Shown here one piece after another: positions 39,596 to 48,357 of a stretch of DNA of 64,000 bases (its first letter is position 1; every line of letters begins with the position of its first letter). The notes below the pieces were generated by a model that saw only the letters and a list, made by a program, of their open reading frames with translations, did not search any database and had not been told where the DNA came from. Position numbers and translations under genes: made by a program. The stretch comes from Amycolatopsis sp. CA-230715 (GTDB taxonomy: Bacteria > Actinomycetota > Actinomycetes > Mycobacteriales > Pseudonocardiaceae), in the NCBI RefSeq assembly GCF_018736145.1, contig NZ_CP059997.1:1735501-1799500 (forward strand), in the 5' to 3' direction.

Positions 39596-40990
39596 GTGGG
39601 CACCGGAACGAACCGGAAGTGGTGGGTACTGGCGGGCGTCGGCATCCTCAGCTTCCTCGGCTGCATCGACCTGACGATCGTGAACACCGCCGCCCCGGAG
39701 ATCAGCAGGCGGCTGGGCACCACGATGGTGCAGACCCAACTGGTCGTCAACGTCTTCGTGGTCGCGCTGTCGATGTTCATGGTCACCGCGGGCAGGCTCT
39801 CCGACCGGCTCGGCCGCCGCCGCGTCCTCTACGCCGGTGCGGTCCTTTTCGGACTGTTCTCGCTCGGCGCCGGGCTGGCGACCACGGCACCCGTCCTCAT
39901 CGCGTTCCGGTTCCTGCAGGGCGCGGCGTGCGCGGTGCTCTACACCGGCACCAGCACCATCGTGGCCGACGCCTTCGGTGCAGCGGAGCGGGGCAAGGCG
40001 ATCGGGTCGCTGTTCGCGATCAACGGCATCGGCCTCGCGATCGGCCCGATGCTCGGCGGGCTCCTCGTCGGCGCGCTCGGCTGGCAGTGGGTGTTCCTGA
40101 TCAACGTGCCACTGGTGCTGATCGCGTTGGTGATCTGCTCGGTCAGCGTCCGCGAGTCGCGCGGCGCGGACGGTACCGGTCTCGACTGGCCAGGGCTGGT
40201 GCTGCTCGTCCCCGGCCTGGCGGGGGTGATCTTCGCGATCACCTTCGGCGACACGTTCGGCTGGGGTTCGTGGCCGGTGCTCGGCGCGCTGGCCGCCGGT
40301 TCGTCGGCGCTGGCCGGGTTCCTGGTCGTCGACCGCCGGGCGGCGCACCCGCTGATCCCGTTCGCGCTCATGGCGAACCGGCGGTTCCTCAGTGCGATCG
40401 TCGCCGAGTTCTCGCTGGCCTTCTTCTACACCACCGCGTTGTTCCTGATGCCGCTCTACCTCAGTGTCGTGCGCCGTTTCGGCGAAGTCGCCATCGGGCT
40501 GCTGATGCTGCCGACCACGGTCGCGGTCGCGCTGCTCTCCCCGGTGATCGGCCGGGTGGTGGACCGGGTCGGCGCCCGCGTGGTCCTGATGACCGGCTTC
40601 GGCGCGTTCGCCGGATCGGCACTGCTCCAGTCCCGGTTGGACGCGGACACCGGGCTCGGCTTCGTCGTTGTCGCGTTCGTGCTGATGGGATTCGGCTGGG
40701 CCGCGGTACTCGGCCCGTCCGCGGTCACCGCGCTTTCTTCGGTGCCGCCGGAAAGCTCCGGGCTCGCCGTCGGTGCCACCTGGACGTTCCACAACTTCGG
40801 CGGCGGAATCGGGCTCGCGGTGGGGATGACCCTGTTCCGCGCTTTCGCGGGCGACGGAGCGGTGCGGGCGGAAACCTTCCCGGCCGGGAACCAGGCGGCG
40901 ATGCTGCTGCTCACCGGAACGTCACTGGCCGCCTTGTCCGGCGTCGCCGTGCTGGGCAGGCGCTCTCGCTTGCCGATGCCCCGAAAGTGA
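39596..40990 (+). CDS. MFS drug/proton antiporter (DHA2/EmrB-QacA type)
   Basis: A 464-residue transporter with about 12-14 hydrophobic segments. FLGCIDLTIVNTAAPEI in helix 1 and GRLSDRLGRRRVL in the helix 2-3 loop are MFS motifs; GIGLAIGPMLGGLLVG is the antiporter motif C. It probably exports toxic compounds by proton antiport. GTG 39596 follows GGACGGGAGCGCGA. The last codons, for Met-Pro-Arg-Lys-stop, are made from the left arm and loop of a CCCCGAA palindrome (40977-41001), so the natural C-terminus has been replaced or extended by repeat DNA. It is divergent from the XRE regulator. Confidence 0.88.
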   Translation: MGTGTNRKWWVLAGVGILSFLGCIDLTIVNTAAPEISRRLGTTMVQTQLVVNVFVVALSMFMVTAGRLSDRLGRRRVLYAGAVLFGLFSLGAGLATTAPVLIAFRFLQGAACAVLYTGTSTIVADAFGAAERGKAIGSLFAINGIGLAIGPMLGGLLVGALGWQWVFLINVPLVLIALVICSVSVRESRGADGTGLDWPGLVLLVPGLAGVIFAITFGDTFGWGSWPVLGALAAGSSALAGFLVVDRRAAHPLIPFALMANRRFLSAIVAEFSLAFFYTTALFLMPLYLSVVRRFGEVAIGLLMLPTTVAVALLSPVIGRVVDRVGARVVLMTGFGAFAGSALLQSRLDADTGLGFVVVAFVLMGFGWAAVLGPSAVTALSSVPPESSGLAVGATWTFHNFGGGIGLAVGMTLFRAFAGDGAVRAETFPAGNQAAMLLLTGTSLAALSGVAVLGRRSRLPMPRK

Positions 40991-41465
40991 CGTTCGGGGC
41001 ACTGGATTCCCCGAACGTCACAGTGATGTCGGGTGCGCGGCGCGGTGATCGGCGGCGGAGGTCCTCTGCTGGTCCCCGAAGGCCACCTTCGGGGACCCTA
41101 GCGCCACTTTCTCGGCCCTCGCTCCCGTGCGGGCAGGGCTGTGCATGCCCCGAAGGCCACCTTCGGGGCGCCTAGCGCCGCGAATCCACCCCTCGCACGC
41201 TCGACCACCACGACGCGCCCGCACCGAAAGTGACGGTCGGGGGCAAGTTCCCGAAGATCACAGTGATGGCGTGTGGATCGCGGCACGCGCCGTGGTGTCG
41301 TGGCTGGCGAGTGAGCGGAAGTCCCCGAAGGCCCTTCGGGGACAGCTGCGGGTGGCGGCAGCCCGCCACGAGGGCCGAGATCGTGACGCTCAGCGCCCCA
41401 AGAGGAGCCTTCGGTGGCACCCGCGACCCGCCCCGACGACCTCTATAGGAGCATCTTTCGGGGCA
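40977..41465. repeat. Cluster of CCCCGAA/TTCGGGG palindromes, including composite element copy A
   Basis: This 480-base gene-free stretch holds perfect or near-perfect palindromes at 40977-41001 (9-bp arms), 41071-41097 (12-bp arms, 3-base loop), 41147-41169 (10-bp arms) and 41321-41343 (11-bp arms, 1-base loop). Degenerate copies are at 41223-41243 and about 41394-41418, and a lone right half is near 41450. CACAGTGATG lies at 41019-41028 and 41260-41269, each about 50-60 bases before a palindrome. The stretch 41009-41240 aligns with 60347-60593 along its whole length. No convincing gene is present. Confidence 0.85.
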
Positions 41466-41471
41466 CGCGGG

Positions 41472-41834
41472 TCACTTCGCGGCGCCTGCCAGGGGGTGTT
41501 CCTCGACCAGCTCCTCGGGCGCGGACAACCGCCACGCTTCGTACAGCAGTTCGTTCAGTTCGGTCACGCCGATCTTCGGCAGGTGCACCACGACCCAGCC
41601 GAACCCGCCCGCGGTGAACTGCTCCTCGAACACGTCCGGGCGCTCGGCGACCAGCGCGATCTGCTCGGACAGGGTTTGCTTCAGCCCCACCGTGCTGGTG
41701 CGCGGCCAGTGGTAGCCGAACCGCTTGCCGCGCACGCTGAACGAGAGGTAGTCCCTCGCTTTGGCGCGCTCCACCTCGGCGAGGGAGTCCGCCATCCGCA
41801 GGAACCGATCGCTCGACACACCCATGGCCGACAT
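41472..41834 (-). CDS. MmcQ/YjbR family protein
   Basis: A 120-residue protein of the YjbR fold: DYLSFSVRGKRFGYHWPR, LVAERPDVFEEQF and GFGWVVVHLPKIGVTELNELLYEAWRLSAP. MmcQ/YjbR proteins have a CyaY-like fold and are described as DNA-binding or uncharacterised; no enzyme activity is established. The ATG at 41834 has GGGG a few bases upstream; an in-frame ATG at 41825 is close. The gene ends beside the lone right half of a palindromic repeat. It is followed upstream by a degenerate coding-like stretch. Confidence 0.78.
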   Translation of the reverse strand: MSAMGVSSDRFLRMADSLAEVERAKARDYLSFSVRGKRFGYHWPRTSTVGLKQTLSEQIALVAERPDVFEEQFTAGGFGWVVVHLPKIGVTELNELLYEAWRLSAPEELVEEHPLAGAAK

Positions 41835-41910
41835 TCTTCCCCACCGCACCGACAATCCGGCGGGCAGCGCCTCACCCGTGACCGACCGCGAAGCCGACCG
41901 CGACCCAGCC

Positions 41911-42148
41911 GCTCCCCCGCGCGGAGTTCGAAACCGTACGCGACGGCACCGTGCACGGCTTTCATCCGCTCCCACGAAAAGTCACCCTGCTCGTCCGGCC
42001 GGTACGGCGCCGACCAGAACTCCGGGGTACGGGTCGCCCCGCGGCCGCGGTGGCCCCAGAACGTCACCGACCGGTCCTGGTCGGTGAACACCGTGCGGGC
42101 GGTGTCGTCGATGGTCCACCAGTCGCGGCAGTCACCGCTGCCCGAGCC
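41911..42148 (-). pseudogene. Protein-like relic without start or stop, unidentified
   Basis: After a TAG at 42149-42151 the minus strand reads about 79 residues that look like real protein: aromatic-rich DCRDWWTIDDTARTV, VTFWGHRGRGATRTPEFWS and PYRPDEQGDFSWERMKAVHG. There is no start codon with a ribosome site except a mid-domain GTG at 42091, and past about 41911 the frame turns into Arg/Cys-rich nonsense running over the MmcQ gene. This suggests a gene that has lost both ends. I do not recognise the family. The whole gap 41835-42234 holds nothing else I can support. Confidence 0.35.
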
Positions 42149-42234
42149 CTACCCGAAATGTCGGTTAAGCGGCTTTCCTTCGCGCGCCGGAAAACCGCGG
42201 GCACGCGGGCCACGCCGTTGCTACCGTCCGGCGG

Positions 42235-42579
42235 ATGGACACCGACTTCCAGCCCGCCGTCGACGGCGAACTGACCCTGCTCGATCCGGGCGTGCGCGCC
42301 GACCGCGACGCGGCGGGCGCGTTGCTGCACAAGGACTTCAGCGAGTTCGGGGCGTCCGGAACCGTGTGGGACCGGGAATCCGTCCTCCGCATGCTGTCCA
42401 CGGAAGCCACCGAACGGATCGTCGCCGAACGGCTCGAAACGCTGCGGCTCGGGCCCGACGCGGTCCTGCTCACCTACGTCGCCGTCGCCGGGGAACGGCG
42501 ATCGCTGCGGACCTCGATCTGGGTGCGCGAGGACGGCACCTGGCTGATGCGGCACCACCAGGGCACATCCCTGCGGTGA
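42235..42579 (+). CDS. NTF2-like DUF4440 family protein
   Basis: A 114-residue alpha+beta-barrel protein: ELTLLDPGVRADRDAAGALLHKDFSEFGASG, then WDRESVLRML and the C-terminal SIWVREDGTWLMRHHQGT. This is the DUF4440/SnoaL-like pattern, in which a small cone-shaped fold binds a hydrophobic ligand; most members are of unknown function. The ATG at 42235 lacks a strong ribosome site. It precedes the ABC exporter genes by 48 bases in the same direction and could be read with them. Confidence 0.82.
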   Translation: MDTDFQPAVDGELTLLDPGVRADRDAAGALLHKDFSEFGASGTVWDRESVLRMLSTEATERIVAERLETLRLGPDAVLLTYVAVAGERRSLRTSIWVREDGTWLMRHHQGTSLR

Positions 42580-42627
42580 ACGGGGCGCGGCGATAAGGTG
42601 GCAAGCTCGGACGGCTGAGGGGGACCT

Positions 42628-43401
42628 TTGGCGGACAGCGGACCAGCGATGCGGCTGCACGGACTCCGCAAGGCGTTCGGCGGCAAGGTCGCGGTGGACC
42701 AGGTGGACCTGGAAGTGCCGGCGGGCTCGTTCTTCGGGCTCGTCGGGCCGAACGGGGCCGGGAAGACGACGTCGCTGTCCATGGCCGTCGGGCTGCTGCG
42801 GCCCGACGCGGGCACGGCGCACCTCTTCGGCGTCGACGTGTGGGCCGAGCCCGAGCGGGCCAAGGCTCTGGTCGGTGTGCTGCCCGACGGGCTTTCGGTA
42901 CCGGAGCGGCTCACCGGGCGGGAACTGCTGAGCTACCTCGGCGAACTGCACGGGATCGACGAACCCACCGTGCGCGAGCGGACACAGGAACTACTCGGCG
43001 TGCTCGAACTGCTCGACGCCGAACGCACGCTCGTCATCGACTACTCCGCGGGGATGCGCAAGAAGATCGGCCTCGCGATGGCACTGCTGCACGCGCCGCG
43101 GCTGCTCGTGCTGGACGAGCCGTTCGAAGCGGTCGACCCGGTGTCCGCCAGCACGATCCGCACCATCCTGCGGCGATTCGTCGCCTCCGGCGGCGCGGTC
43201 GTGCTGTCCAGCCACGTGATGACGCTCGTCGAACAGCTTTGCACCGACGTCGCGGTGATCACGCGCGGCCGGGTCGTCGCCTCGGGACCGGTGGCCGAGG
43301 TCCGCGGCGCGGGCACCCTGGAGGACGCGTTCGTCCACCTCGTCGGTGGGCGGACCGGTGGCGCGGAAGGACTGTCGTGGTTGGCGTCCTCGTCCGAATG
43401 A
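42628..43401 (+). CDS. ABC exporter ATP-binding protein
   Basis: A 257-residue ABC ATPase: Walker A VGPNGAGKTTS, Q-loop region VGVLPDGLSVPERLTG, a weak signature YSAGMRKKIGLA, Walker B LLVLDEPFEAVDP and the switch His in LSSHVMTLV. This set is typical of ABC-2 type exporters. The start is a TTG (42628) with GAGGGGG five bases upstream; an ATG at 42649 is the alternative. The next gene encodes the permease and starts before this one ends. Substrate unknown; drug or lipid export is common for the type. Confidence 0.87.
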   Translation: MADSGPAMRLHGLRKAFGGKVAVDQVDLEVPAGSFFGLVGPNGAGKTTSLSMAVGLLRPDAGTAHLFGVDVWAEPERAKALVGVLPDGLSVPERLTGRELLSYLGELHGIDEPTVRERTQELLGVLELLDAERTLVIDYSAGMRKKIGLAMALLHAPRLLVLDEPFEAVDPVSASTIRTILRRFVASGGAVVLSSHVMTLVEQLCTDVAVITRGRVVASGPVAEVRGAGTLEDAFVHLVGGRTGGAEGLSWLASSSE

Positions 43402-44966
43402 AGCTGCGCGTCCTGCGCAACTCGCTGCACGGGCGCCAGGTCGTCGGGCTCGTGCTCGGCGGGCTGCTCGGCCTGGCCTTCGCGGCCACCAACCTGCTGA
43501 CCGCCGCGATTCCGTTCGAAAACCCGCGCATCACCGTCGACCTGCTCGCCACGCTCTACGGCGTGTGGCTCCTCGGCTGGGTCATCGCCCCGATCGCCAC
43601 CGGCGGCGGCGACGAAACCCTGCGGCCGCAACACTTCGCGCTGCTCCCGATCGGCAGGCGCAAGCTCGCGCTCGGGCTGCTCGCCGCCAGCTTCGTCGGG
43701 GTGCCCGCGCTGGTCAGCCTGATCGCCTTCGCCGGGCTGGTCGTCTACGGCGCGCGGCTCGGCACCGCGCCCGCGCTCGTCGGGCTCGTGTTCACCGTGC
43801 TGCAGCTCGTGTTCGTCGTCGTCCTGTACCGGGTCGCGACCGCCGCGCTCGGCTCGCTGCTCACCTCGCGCAAGGGCAAGGAACTCGGCATCCTGCTCGT
43901 GGCGCTCACCGGGCTGTCCGGCGTCGCGGTCAACTACGCCGTCAACAGCGTCGGCCCCGCGCTCGTCGCCGGGCGCGCGAGCGGGCTCGCCGCGGTGGCG
44001 CGGGCCCTGCCGTCCGGGTGGGGCGCCGACGCCGTCCGCATGGCCGCCGACGGGCGGTGGGGCATCGTCGCGCTGCTGCTGGCGAGCATCGTCGCGCTCA
44101 TCGCGTTCCTCGTCGCCTGCTGGGGCGCCCTGATGGCGTCGACGGTCACCCGCGGCCAGTTCCGCGGCGGCGCGTCCCGCCGTGCCGCCGACACCGCGGG
44201 CACGCGGCGGCGGGCGCTGCTCCCGAGGGGCCCGGTCTCCGCGGTCGCCCGCAAGGAACTGCGCACCTGGGGCCGGGACGCGCGGCGGCGGATCGCGATC
44301 TTCTCCGGGATCGTGCTGGCCGTGGTGATCGCGATCGTGCCGTTCGTTTCCGCACACAGCAAGGCCTTCACGGCGCCGTACCTCGCGCTCTACGTGGTGT
44401 TCGCCGGTGCCATGCAGACCGGGAACCTGTACGGGTTCGACGGCAGCGCGCTGTGGCACACCCTCGTCGTGCCCGGCGCGATCCGGGCCGACGTGCGCGG
44501 GCGCCAGCTCGCCTGGGCGCTCATCGTCGGACCGGTCGCGCTCCTGTTCGCCGCCGTCCTTCCCGCCGCCACGGGGAAACCGGGCGCCTACCCGTGGGTA
44601 CTCTCGCTCGTGCCCGCGCTCGTCGGCGCGGGCGCGGGGATCGTGCTGCTGCAGTCGGTGTTCGTCGCCTACCCGCTGCCGGACCCCCGCAAGAACTCGA
44701 GCCCGTTCGCCCAGGGCGGACGGCCGGGCTGCGCGCGGGGGCTCCTCGCGCTCGCGCTGCTGGGGCTGCTCGCGCTCGGCGCGGCGCCGGTCGTGGCCAT
44801 CGAAGTGCTCGCCGCGGCAACGGATTTTCCCGCGCTGGCCTGGGCCGGGATCCCGGCGGGGCTCGTGCTCGGCCCGGTGCTCGCGTGGTGGTGGGGCGGT
44901 ATCGCGGAGCGCAGGCTCGCGGCACGCGGCCCGGAAACGCTCGCCTTGGTGAGCAAAGAACGCTGA
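43377..44966 (+). CDS. ABC-2 type exporter permease
   Basis: A 529-residue membrane protein with about 12 hydrophobic segments arranged as two halves, joined by a basic cytoplasmic stretch (RRAADTAGTRRRALLPRG) and ending AERRLAARGPETLALVSKER. It forms the membrane part of the exporter driven by the ATPase at 42628. I use the GTG at 43377 with GAAGGA upstream, giving VVGVLVRMKLRVLRN; the ATG at 43398 overlapping the ATPase stop as ATGA is the alternative. No substrate clue is present; bacteriocin-like or lipid substrates are only guesses. Confidence 0.83.
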   Translation: MVGVLVRMKLRVLRNSLHGRQVVGLVLGGLLGLAFAATNLLTAAIPFENPRITVDLLATLYGVWLLGWVIAPIATGGGDETLRPQHFALLPIGRRKLALGLLAASFVGVPALVSLIAFAGLVVYGARLGTAPALVGLVFTVLQLVFVVVLYRVATAALGSLLTSRKGKELGILLVALTGLSGVAVNYAVNSVGPALVAGRASGLAAVARALPSGWGADAVRMAADGRWGIVALLLASIVALIAFLVACWGALMASTVTRGQFRGGASRRAADTAGTRRRALLPRGPVSAVARKELRTWGRDARRRIAIFSGIVLAVVIAIVPFVSAHSKAFTAPYLALYVVFAGAMQTGNLYGFDGSALWHTLVVPGAIRADVRGRQLAWALIVGPVALLFAAVLPAATGKPGAYPWVLSLVPALVGAGAGIVLLQSVFVAYPLPDPRKNSSPFAQGGRPGCARGLLALALLGLLALGAAPVVAIEVLAAATDFPALAWAGIPAGLVLGPVLAWWWGGIAERRLAARGPETLALVSKER

Positions 44967-45002
44967 GGCGTTCTGTCGGGCCCTTCGAGTAAATTCGACC
45001 GC

Positions 45003-45782
45003 ATGGCAACTCTCGTGACGTTCCACGCCCATCCCGACGACGAATGCATCGGGACCGGTGGCGTGATGCGCAAGGCACACGAAGAAGGGCATCGGGTCGT
45101 GCTCGTGGTGGCCACGCGCGGCGAACTCGGTGAGATCCCGCCCGGCCTGCTGGCCGAGGGCGAGACGCTCACCGAGCGCAGGGTCAAGGAAACGCATGCC
45201 TCGGCGGACATCCTGGGCGTGGACAGGGTGGAGTTCCTGCCCTACACCGATTCCGGCATGGCGGGCGACGCGACCAACGACGACGAGGGCACCTTCTGGA
45301 CAGCGGACGTCGAGAAGGCGGCGCGCCAGCTGGCCGACATCCTCGTCGAGGAGAAGGCCGACGTCCTCACCTGCTACGACGACAACGGCGGCTACGGCCA
45401 CCCCGACCACATCCAGGTGCACCGCGTCGGCGTGCGCGCGGGCGAGCTGGCGGGCACGCCCCGGGTCTACCAGAACACGCAGAACCGGGACGAGTTCCGC
45501 AAGCGCTCGGCGGCGTTCGCCGAGCGCGAAGGCGTCGACATGCCGCCGCCGGACTTCGAAATCGGGAAACCGGAGGCGGAGCTGACCGGCGCCGTCGACG
45601 TGCGCGACTACCTCGGCCACAAGCGCAAGGCGATGCGGGCGCACGCGAGCCAGATCTCCGAGGAGTCGTTCTTCCTGAGCCTGCCGGACGAGATCTTCGC
45701 CGAGGCGTTCGGCGTCGAGTGGTTCATCCGCGCCGGGCAGGGCCCCGGGATCACCGAAACCGACATCATGGCCGGGCTGTAA
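45003..45782 (+). CDS. PIG-L/LmbE family deacetylase (MshB/Mca-like)
   Basis: A 259-residue zinc deacetylase. HAHPDDECIGTGG supplies His, Asp and the catalytic Asp, and YGHPDHIQVH the third zinc His. The family includes MshB and Mca of mycothiol biosynthesis and detoxification, which remove acyl groups from GlcNAc-inositol or cleave mycothiol S-conjugates. This protein is shorter than MshB and Mca and diverges after residue 170, so a related N-acyl sugar substrate is possible. There is no Shine-Dalgarno; TAAATT at 44990-44995 eight bases before the ATG suggests a leaderless mRNA. mtnA follows 18 bases downstream. Confidence 0.83.
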   Translation: MATLVTFHAHPDDECIGTGGVMRKAHEEGHRVVLVVATRGELGEIPPGLLAEGETLTERRVKETHASADILGVDRVEFLPYTDSGMAGDATNDDEGTFWTADVEKAARQLADILVEEKADVLTCYDDNGGYGHPDHIQVHRVGVRAGELAGTPRVYQNTQNRDEFRKRSAAFAEREGVDMPPPDFEIGKPEAELTGAVDVRDYLGHKRKAMRAHASQISEESFFLSLPDEIFAEAFGVEWFIRAGQGPGITETDIMAGL

Positions 45783-45800
45783 CCGGCGGAAGGGGGCGGC

Positions 45801-46775
45801 GTGCGCAGGACGATCGACTGGGACGACGGCGCGGTGCTGATCATCGACCAGTGCGCGCTGCCCGCGGAGTACCGGACGCTGCGGCTGCGCACGGTCGAGG
45901 AACTGATCGCGGCGATCCAGCGGCTGGCGGTGCGGGGCGCGCCCGCGCTCGGCGCCGCGGGCGCGCTCGGGGTCGCGCTCGCCGCGCGGGCGCACGGCGC
46001 GGATCGCGATTCCGTGCGCGCGGACGCCGCGGCGCTCGCCGGGGCGAGGCCGACCGCGGTCAACCTGAGCTGGGGCGTCGAGCGCGCGCTCGGCGCACTG
46101 CCCGGCGGTGCGGACGCCGTGCTCGCCGAGGCGCGCGCGATCCTCGACGAGGACGAGCGGGTCAACCGCGAGGCGTCCCGGCTCGCCGCCGACGAGGTGC
46201 TGCGCCGGTGCGGGCGGCGGCCGCTGCGCCTGCTCACGCACTGCAACGCGGGCAGGCTGGCGACCGTCTCGTGGGGCACCGCGCTCGGCGTGGTGTGGCA
46301 CCTGCACGAGGCGGGCCTGGTCGAGGAGGTCTTCGCCGACGAGACCCGCCCGCTGCTGCAGGGCGCGCGCCTGACCGCGTGGGAACTGGCCGAGGCGGGT
46401 GTCCCCTACCGCGTGCTGCCCGATTCGGCCGCGGCCACCGCGCTCGCCAGGGGCATGGTCGACTGCGTCGTGGTGGGTGCCGACCGGATCGCGGCGAACT
46501 CCGACACCGCCAACAAGATCGGCACCTACCCGCTCGCGCTCGCCGCCGTGCGCCACGGCGTCCCGTTCTTCGTGGTCGCCCCGGAGTCCACAGTGGACGA
46601 GTCCATTGCGGATGGTTCGGCGATCGTCGTCGAAGAGCGCGACGGCGCGGAGGTGACGTCGTTCGCGGGCACCCACGTCGCCCCGGAGGGCACGCGCACC
46701 TTCAACCCCGCCTTCGACGTCACCCCGGCCGACCTGATCACCGCCGTGGTGACGGAGAAGGGAGTGCGCTGGTAG
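45801..46775 (+). CDS. mtnA: S-methyl-5-thioribose-1-phosphate isomerase
   Basis: A 324-residue eIF2B-like sugar-phosphate isomerase. Substrate-binding RGAPALGAAGALGV, the catalytic Cys in LLTHCNAG and the catalytic Asp in VVGADRIAANSDTANKIGTY are all present. It isomerises methylthioribose-1-phosphate to methylthioribulose-1-phosphate in methionine salvage. Other salvage genes (mtnB, C, D, MTA phosphorylase) are not in the window. GTG 45801 follows GGAAGGGGGCGG. The 3' end overlaps the convergent hydrolase gene by 38 bases. Confidence 0.92.
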   Translation: MRRTIDWDDGAVLIIDQCALPAEYRTLRLRTVEELIAAIQRLAVRGAPALGAAGALGVALAARAHGADRDSVRADAAALAGARPTAVNLSWGVERALGALPGGADAVLAEARAILDEDERVNREASRLAADEVLRRCGRRPLRLLTHCNAGRLATVSWGTALGVVWHLHEAGLVEEVFADETRPLLQGARLTAWELAEAGVPYRVLPDSAAATALARGMVDCVVVGADRIAANSDTANKIGTYPLALAAVRHGVPFFVVAPESTVDESIADGSAIVVEERDGAEVTSFAGTHVAPEGTRTFNPAFDVTPADLITAVVTEKGVRW

Positions 46776-48231
46776 CGCCGCAGGCGACATCGTGCGACGG
46801 CCGTTTCCCGGTGGCGAGGAACTCCGTGGCGATGTCGTTGAGGCACCGGTTGTCCAGGTACAAATACGCCAGGTGGCCGCCCTGGTCGGCAGTCACCATC
46901 CGCGCCCGGTCACCGAAGGCCTCGCGCAGTTTCCTGGCGCCGCCGAGCGACGTGGCCGGGTCGCGGAGGTTCTGCAGGATCAGCACGGTCGACGGGCCGC
47001 GATCGGTGATCTCGACCGGCGGTTCGACCGATCGCGACGGCCAGAACGCGCACGGCGTGATGTTCGCCGCGGCCGCGCCGAACAGCGGATGGCGGACGCG
47101 GTCGAGCGCGACGTGGCGCTGGTAGGTACCGACCGAACGCGGCCAGTCGGAGTCGTTGCAGATCACGTGCAGCTGACTGGCCACATAGTTGTCCGCCGGG
47201 ACTCCGGCAGGCGGCGCCTGCCCGCCCGGGACATCGGAATCGGGCACCGGCGCCGGTTCGCCGATGTCGAGCGCGTGCCAGGTCTTTGCCAGCAGCGGCA
47301 GTTTCTTGTCGAAGTAGAGGTTCGCGAAGGTGGTGAAGCGGAACGCCTTGCCGGTGTACCCGTCCGGGCTCGGCTTCGCGTCCAGCCGCGCGGCGAGTTC
47401 GAAGTACTTCGCCCGCACCTGTTCCGGTGTGCTGCCGAGGCCGAACTCGGGATGGGCGATGGCGAACTCCGCGAAGTCCGGGAACCGGTCCTCCACGCCT
47501 TGCCCGAGGCTCCGCGAAAACGCGGCGTCCCAGCCGCCGGGGCCGGTCGCGCTGTCAAGCAGGACCCGATCGGTCCGGTGCGGGAACATCGTCGTGAACA
47601 CCGAACCGAGGTAGGTGCCGTAGGAGATGCCGTAGTAGGACACTTTCGGCTCACCCAGCACGGCGCGCACGCGGTCCATGTCGCGTGCGGTGTTCGCGGT
47701 GGTCATGTACGGCAACAACCGCGCGGTCTCCGACGCTCCGCACTTCCCGGCGACCTTGGCGACCCGCTTCGCCTCGTCCGCGACCTCGGCGGCGTTCCGC
47801 GCGAACATCGGGATGTTGGTCGGCTGCTCCGCCGGGGTCAGGTCGCAGGTCACCGGCGTGCTGTGGCCGACGCCCCGCGGATCCATCCCGATCACGTCGT
47901 ACTGGTCCAGCACCTCCCGCGGCACCTTGAGGCCGTCACGCATGGTGGCGGGGAACCCCAGGCCCACCCCGCCCGGCCCGCCGGTGTTGGTCAGCAGCGC
48001 GCCGCGGCGCTTTCCGCGGTCGGGGCTCGCCATGCGCGAGATCGCGATCTCGATCGTCTGCCCGCCGGGGTCTCGGTAGTCCAGCGGAACGTCGAGCGTC
48101 GAACACTCCAGGCCGGGTTTGGCGACATCCGCCGGGCAAGCAACCCAGTTCACCGTGCCGGGCGTCGTCGCCGACGCGGGCGCGGCTGTCACCACCAACA
48201 TGGCGACGGCGGCGAGAACGGACTTCCGCAT
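46738..48231 (-). CDS. Secreted alpha/beta hydrolase (tripeptidyl aminopeptidase-like)
   Basis: A 497-residue precursor with a signal peptide ending near ASA-TTP (about residue 21). The alpha/beta-hydrolase triad is visible: nucleophile Ser in YYGISYGTYLG, Asp in LILQNLRDPATS and His in ADQGGHLAYL. TNTGGPGGVGLGFP is the oxyanion segment. The C-terminal domain with NRCLND and VACGATS matches the TAP-like family of Streptomyces secreted aminopeptidases. It would hydrolyse peptides or esters outside the cell. The ATG at 48231 has GGAGG upstream. Its 3' end overlaps mtnA. Confidence 0.88.
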   Translation of the reverse strand: MRKSVLAAVAMLVVTAAPASATTPGTVNWVACPADVAKPGLECSTLDVPLDYRDPGGQTIEIAISRMASPDRGKRRGALLTNTGGPGGVGLGFPATMRDGLKVPREVLDQYDVIGMDPRGVGHSTPVTCDLTPAEQPTNIPMFARNAAEVADEAKRVAKVAGKCGASETARLLPYMTTANTARDMDRVRAVLGEPKVSYYGISYGTYLGSVFTTMFPHRTDRVLLDSATGPGGWDAAFSRSLGQGVEDRFPDFAEFAIAHPEFGLGSTPEQVRAKYFELAARLDAKPSPDGYTGKAFRFTTFANLYFDKKLPLLAKTWHALDIGEPAPVPDSDVPGGQAPPAGVPADNYVASQLHVICNDSDWPRSVGTYQRHVALDRVRHPLFGAAAANITPCAFWPSRSVEPPVEITDRGPSTVLILQNLRDPATSLGGARKLREAFGDRARMVTADQGGHLAYLYLDNRCLNDIATEFLATGKRPSHDVACGATSALPSPSPRR

Positions 48232-48357
48232 GTGCTCCTCCTGTGCCTGTGAACAACGTTCTGCTCATGAGCACAGCAGCAGTGGTACACCTCGGCCAGT
48301 GACGCGATGTCACCTCTCGACCCATGACATCCGTGCTTGCCGCGCGCGAAAAAATCG

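Noticed and set aside
40977..41465. CRISPR array from repeated palindromes
   Set aside because: Units are irregularly spaced, vary in sequence and recur as whole composites; no cas genes.
43041..46790. Minus-strand open frame of about 1250 codons
   Set aside because: It is the antisense shadow of the exporter, PIG-L and mtnA genes; composition is Arg/His/Asp-rich and without domains.
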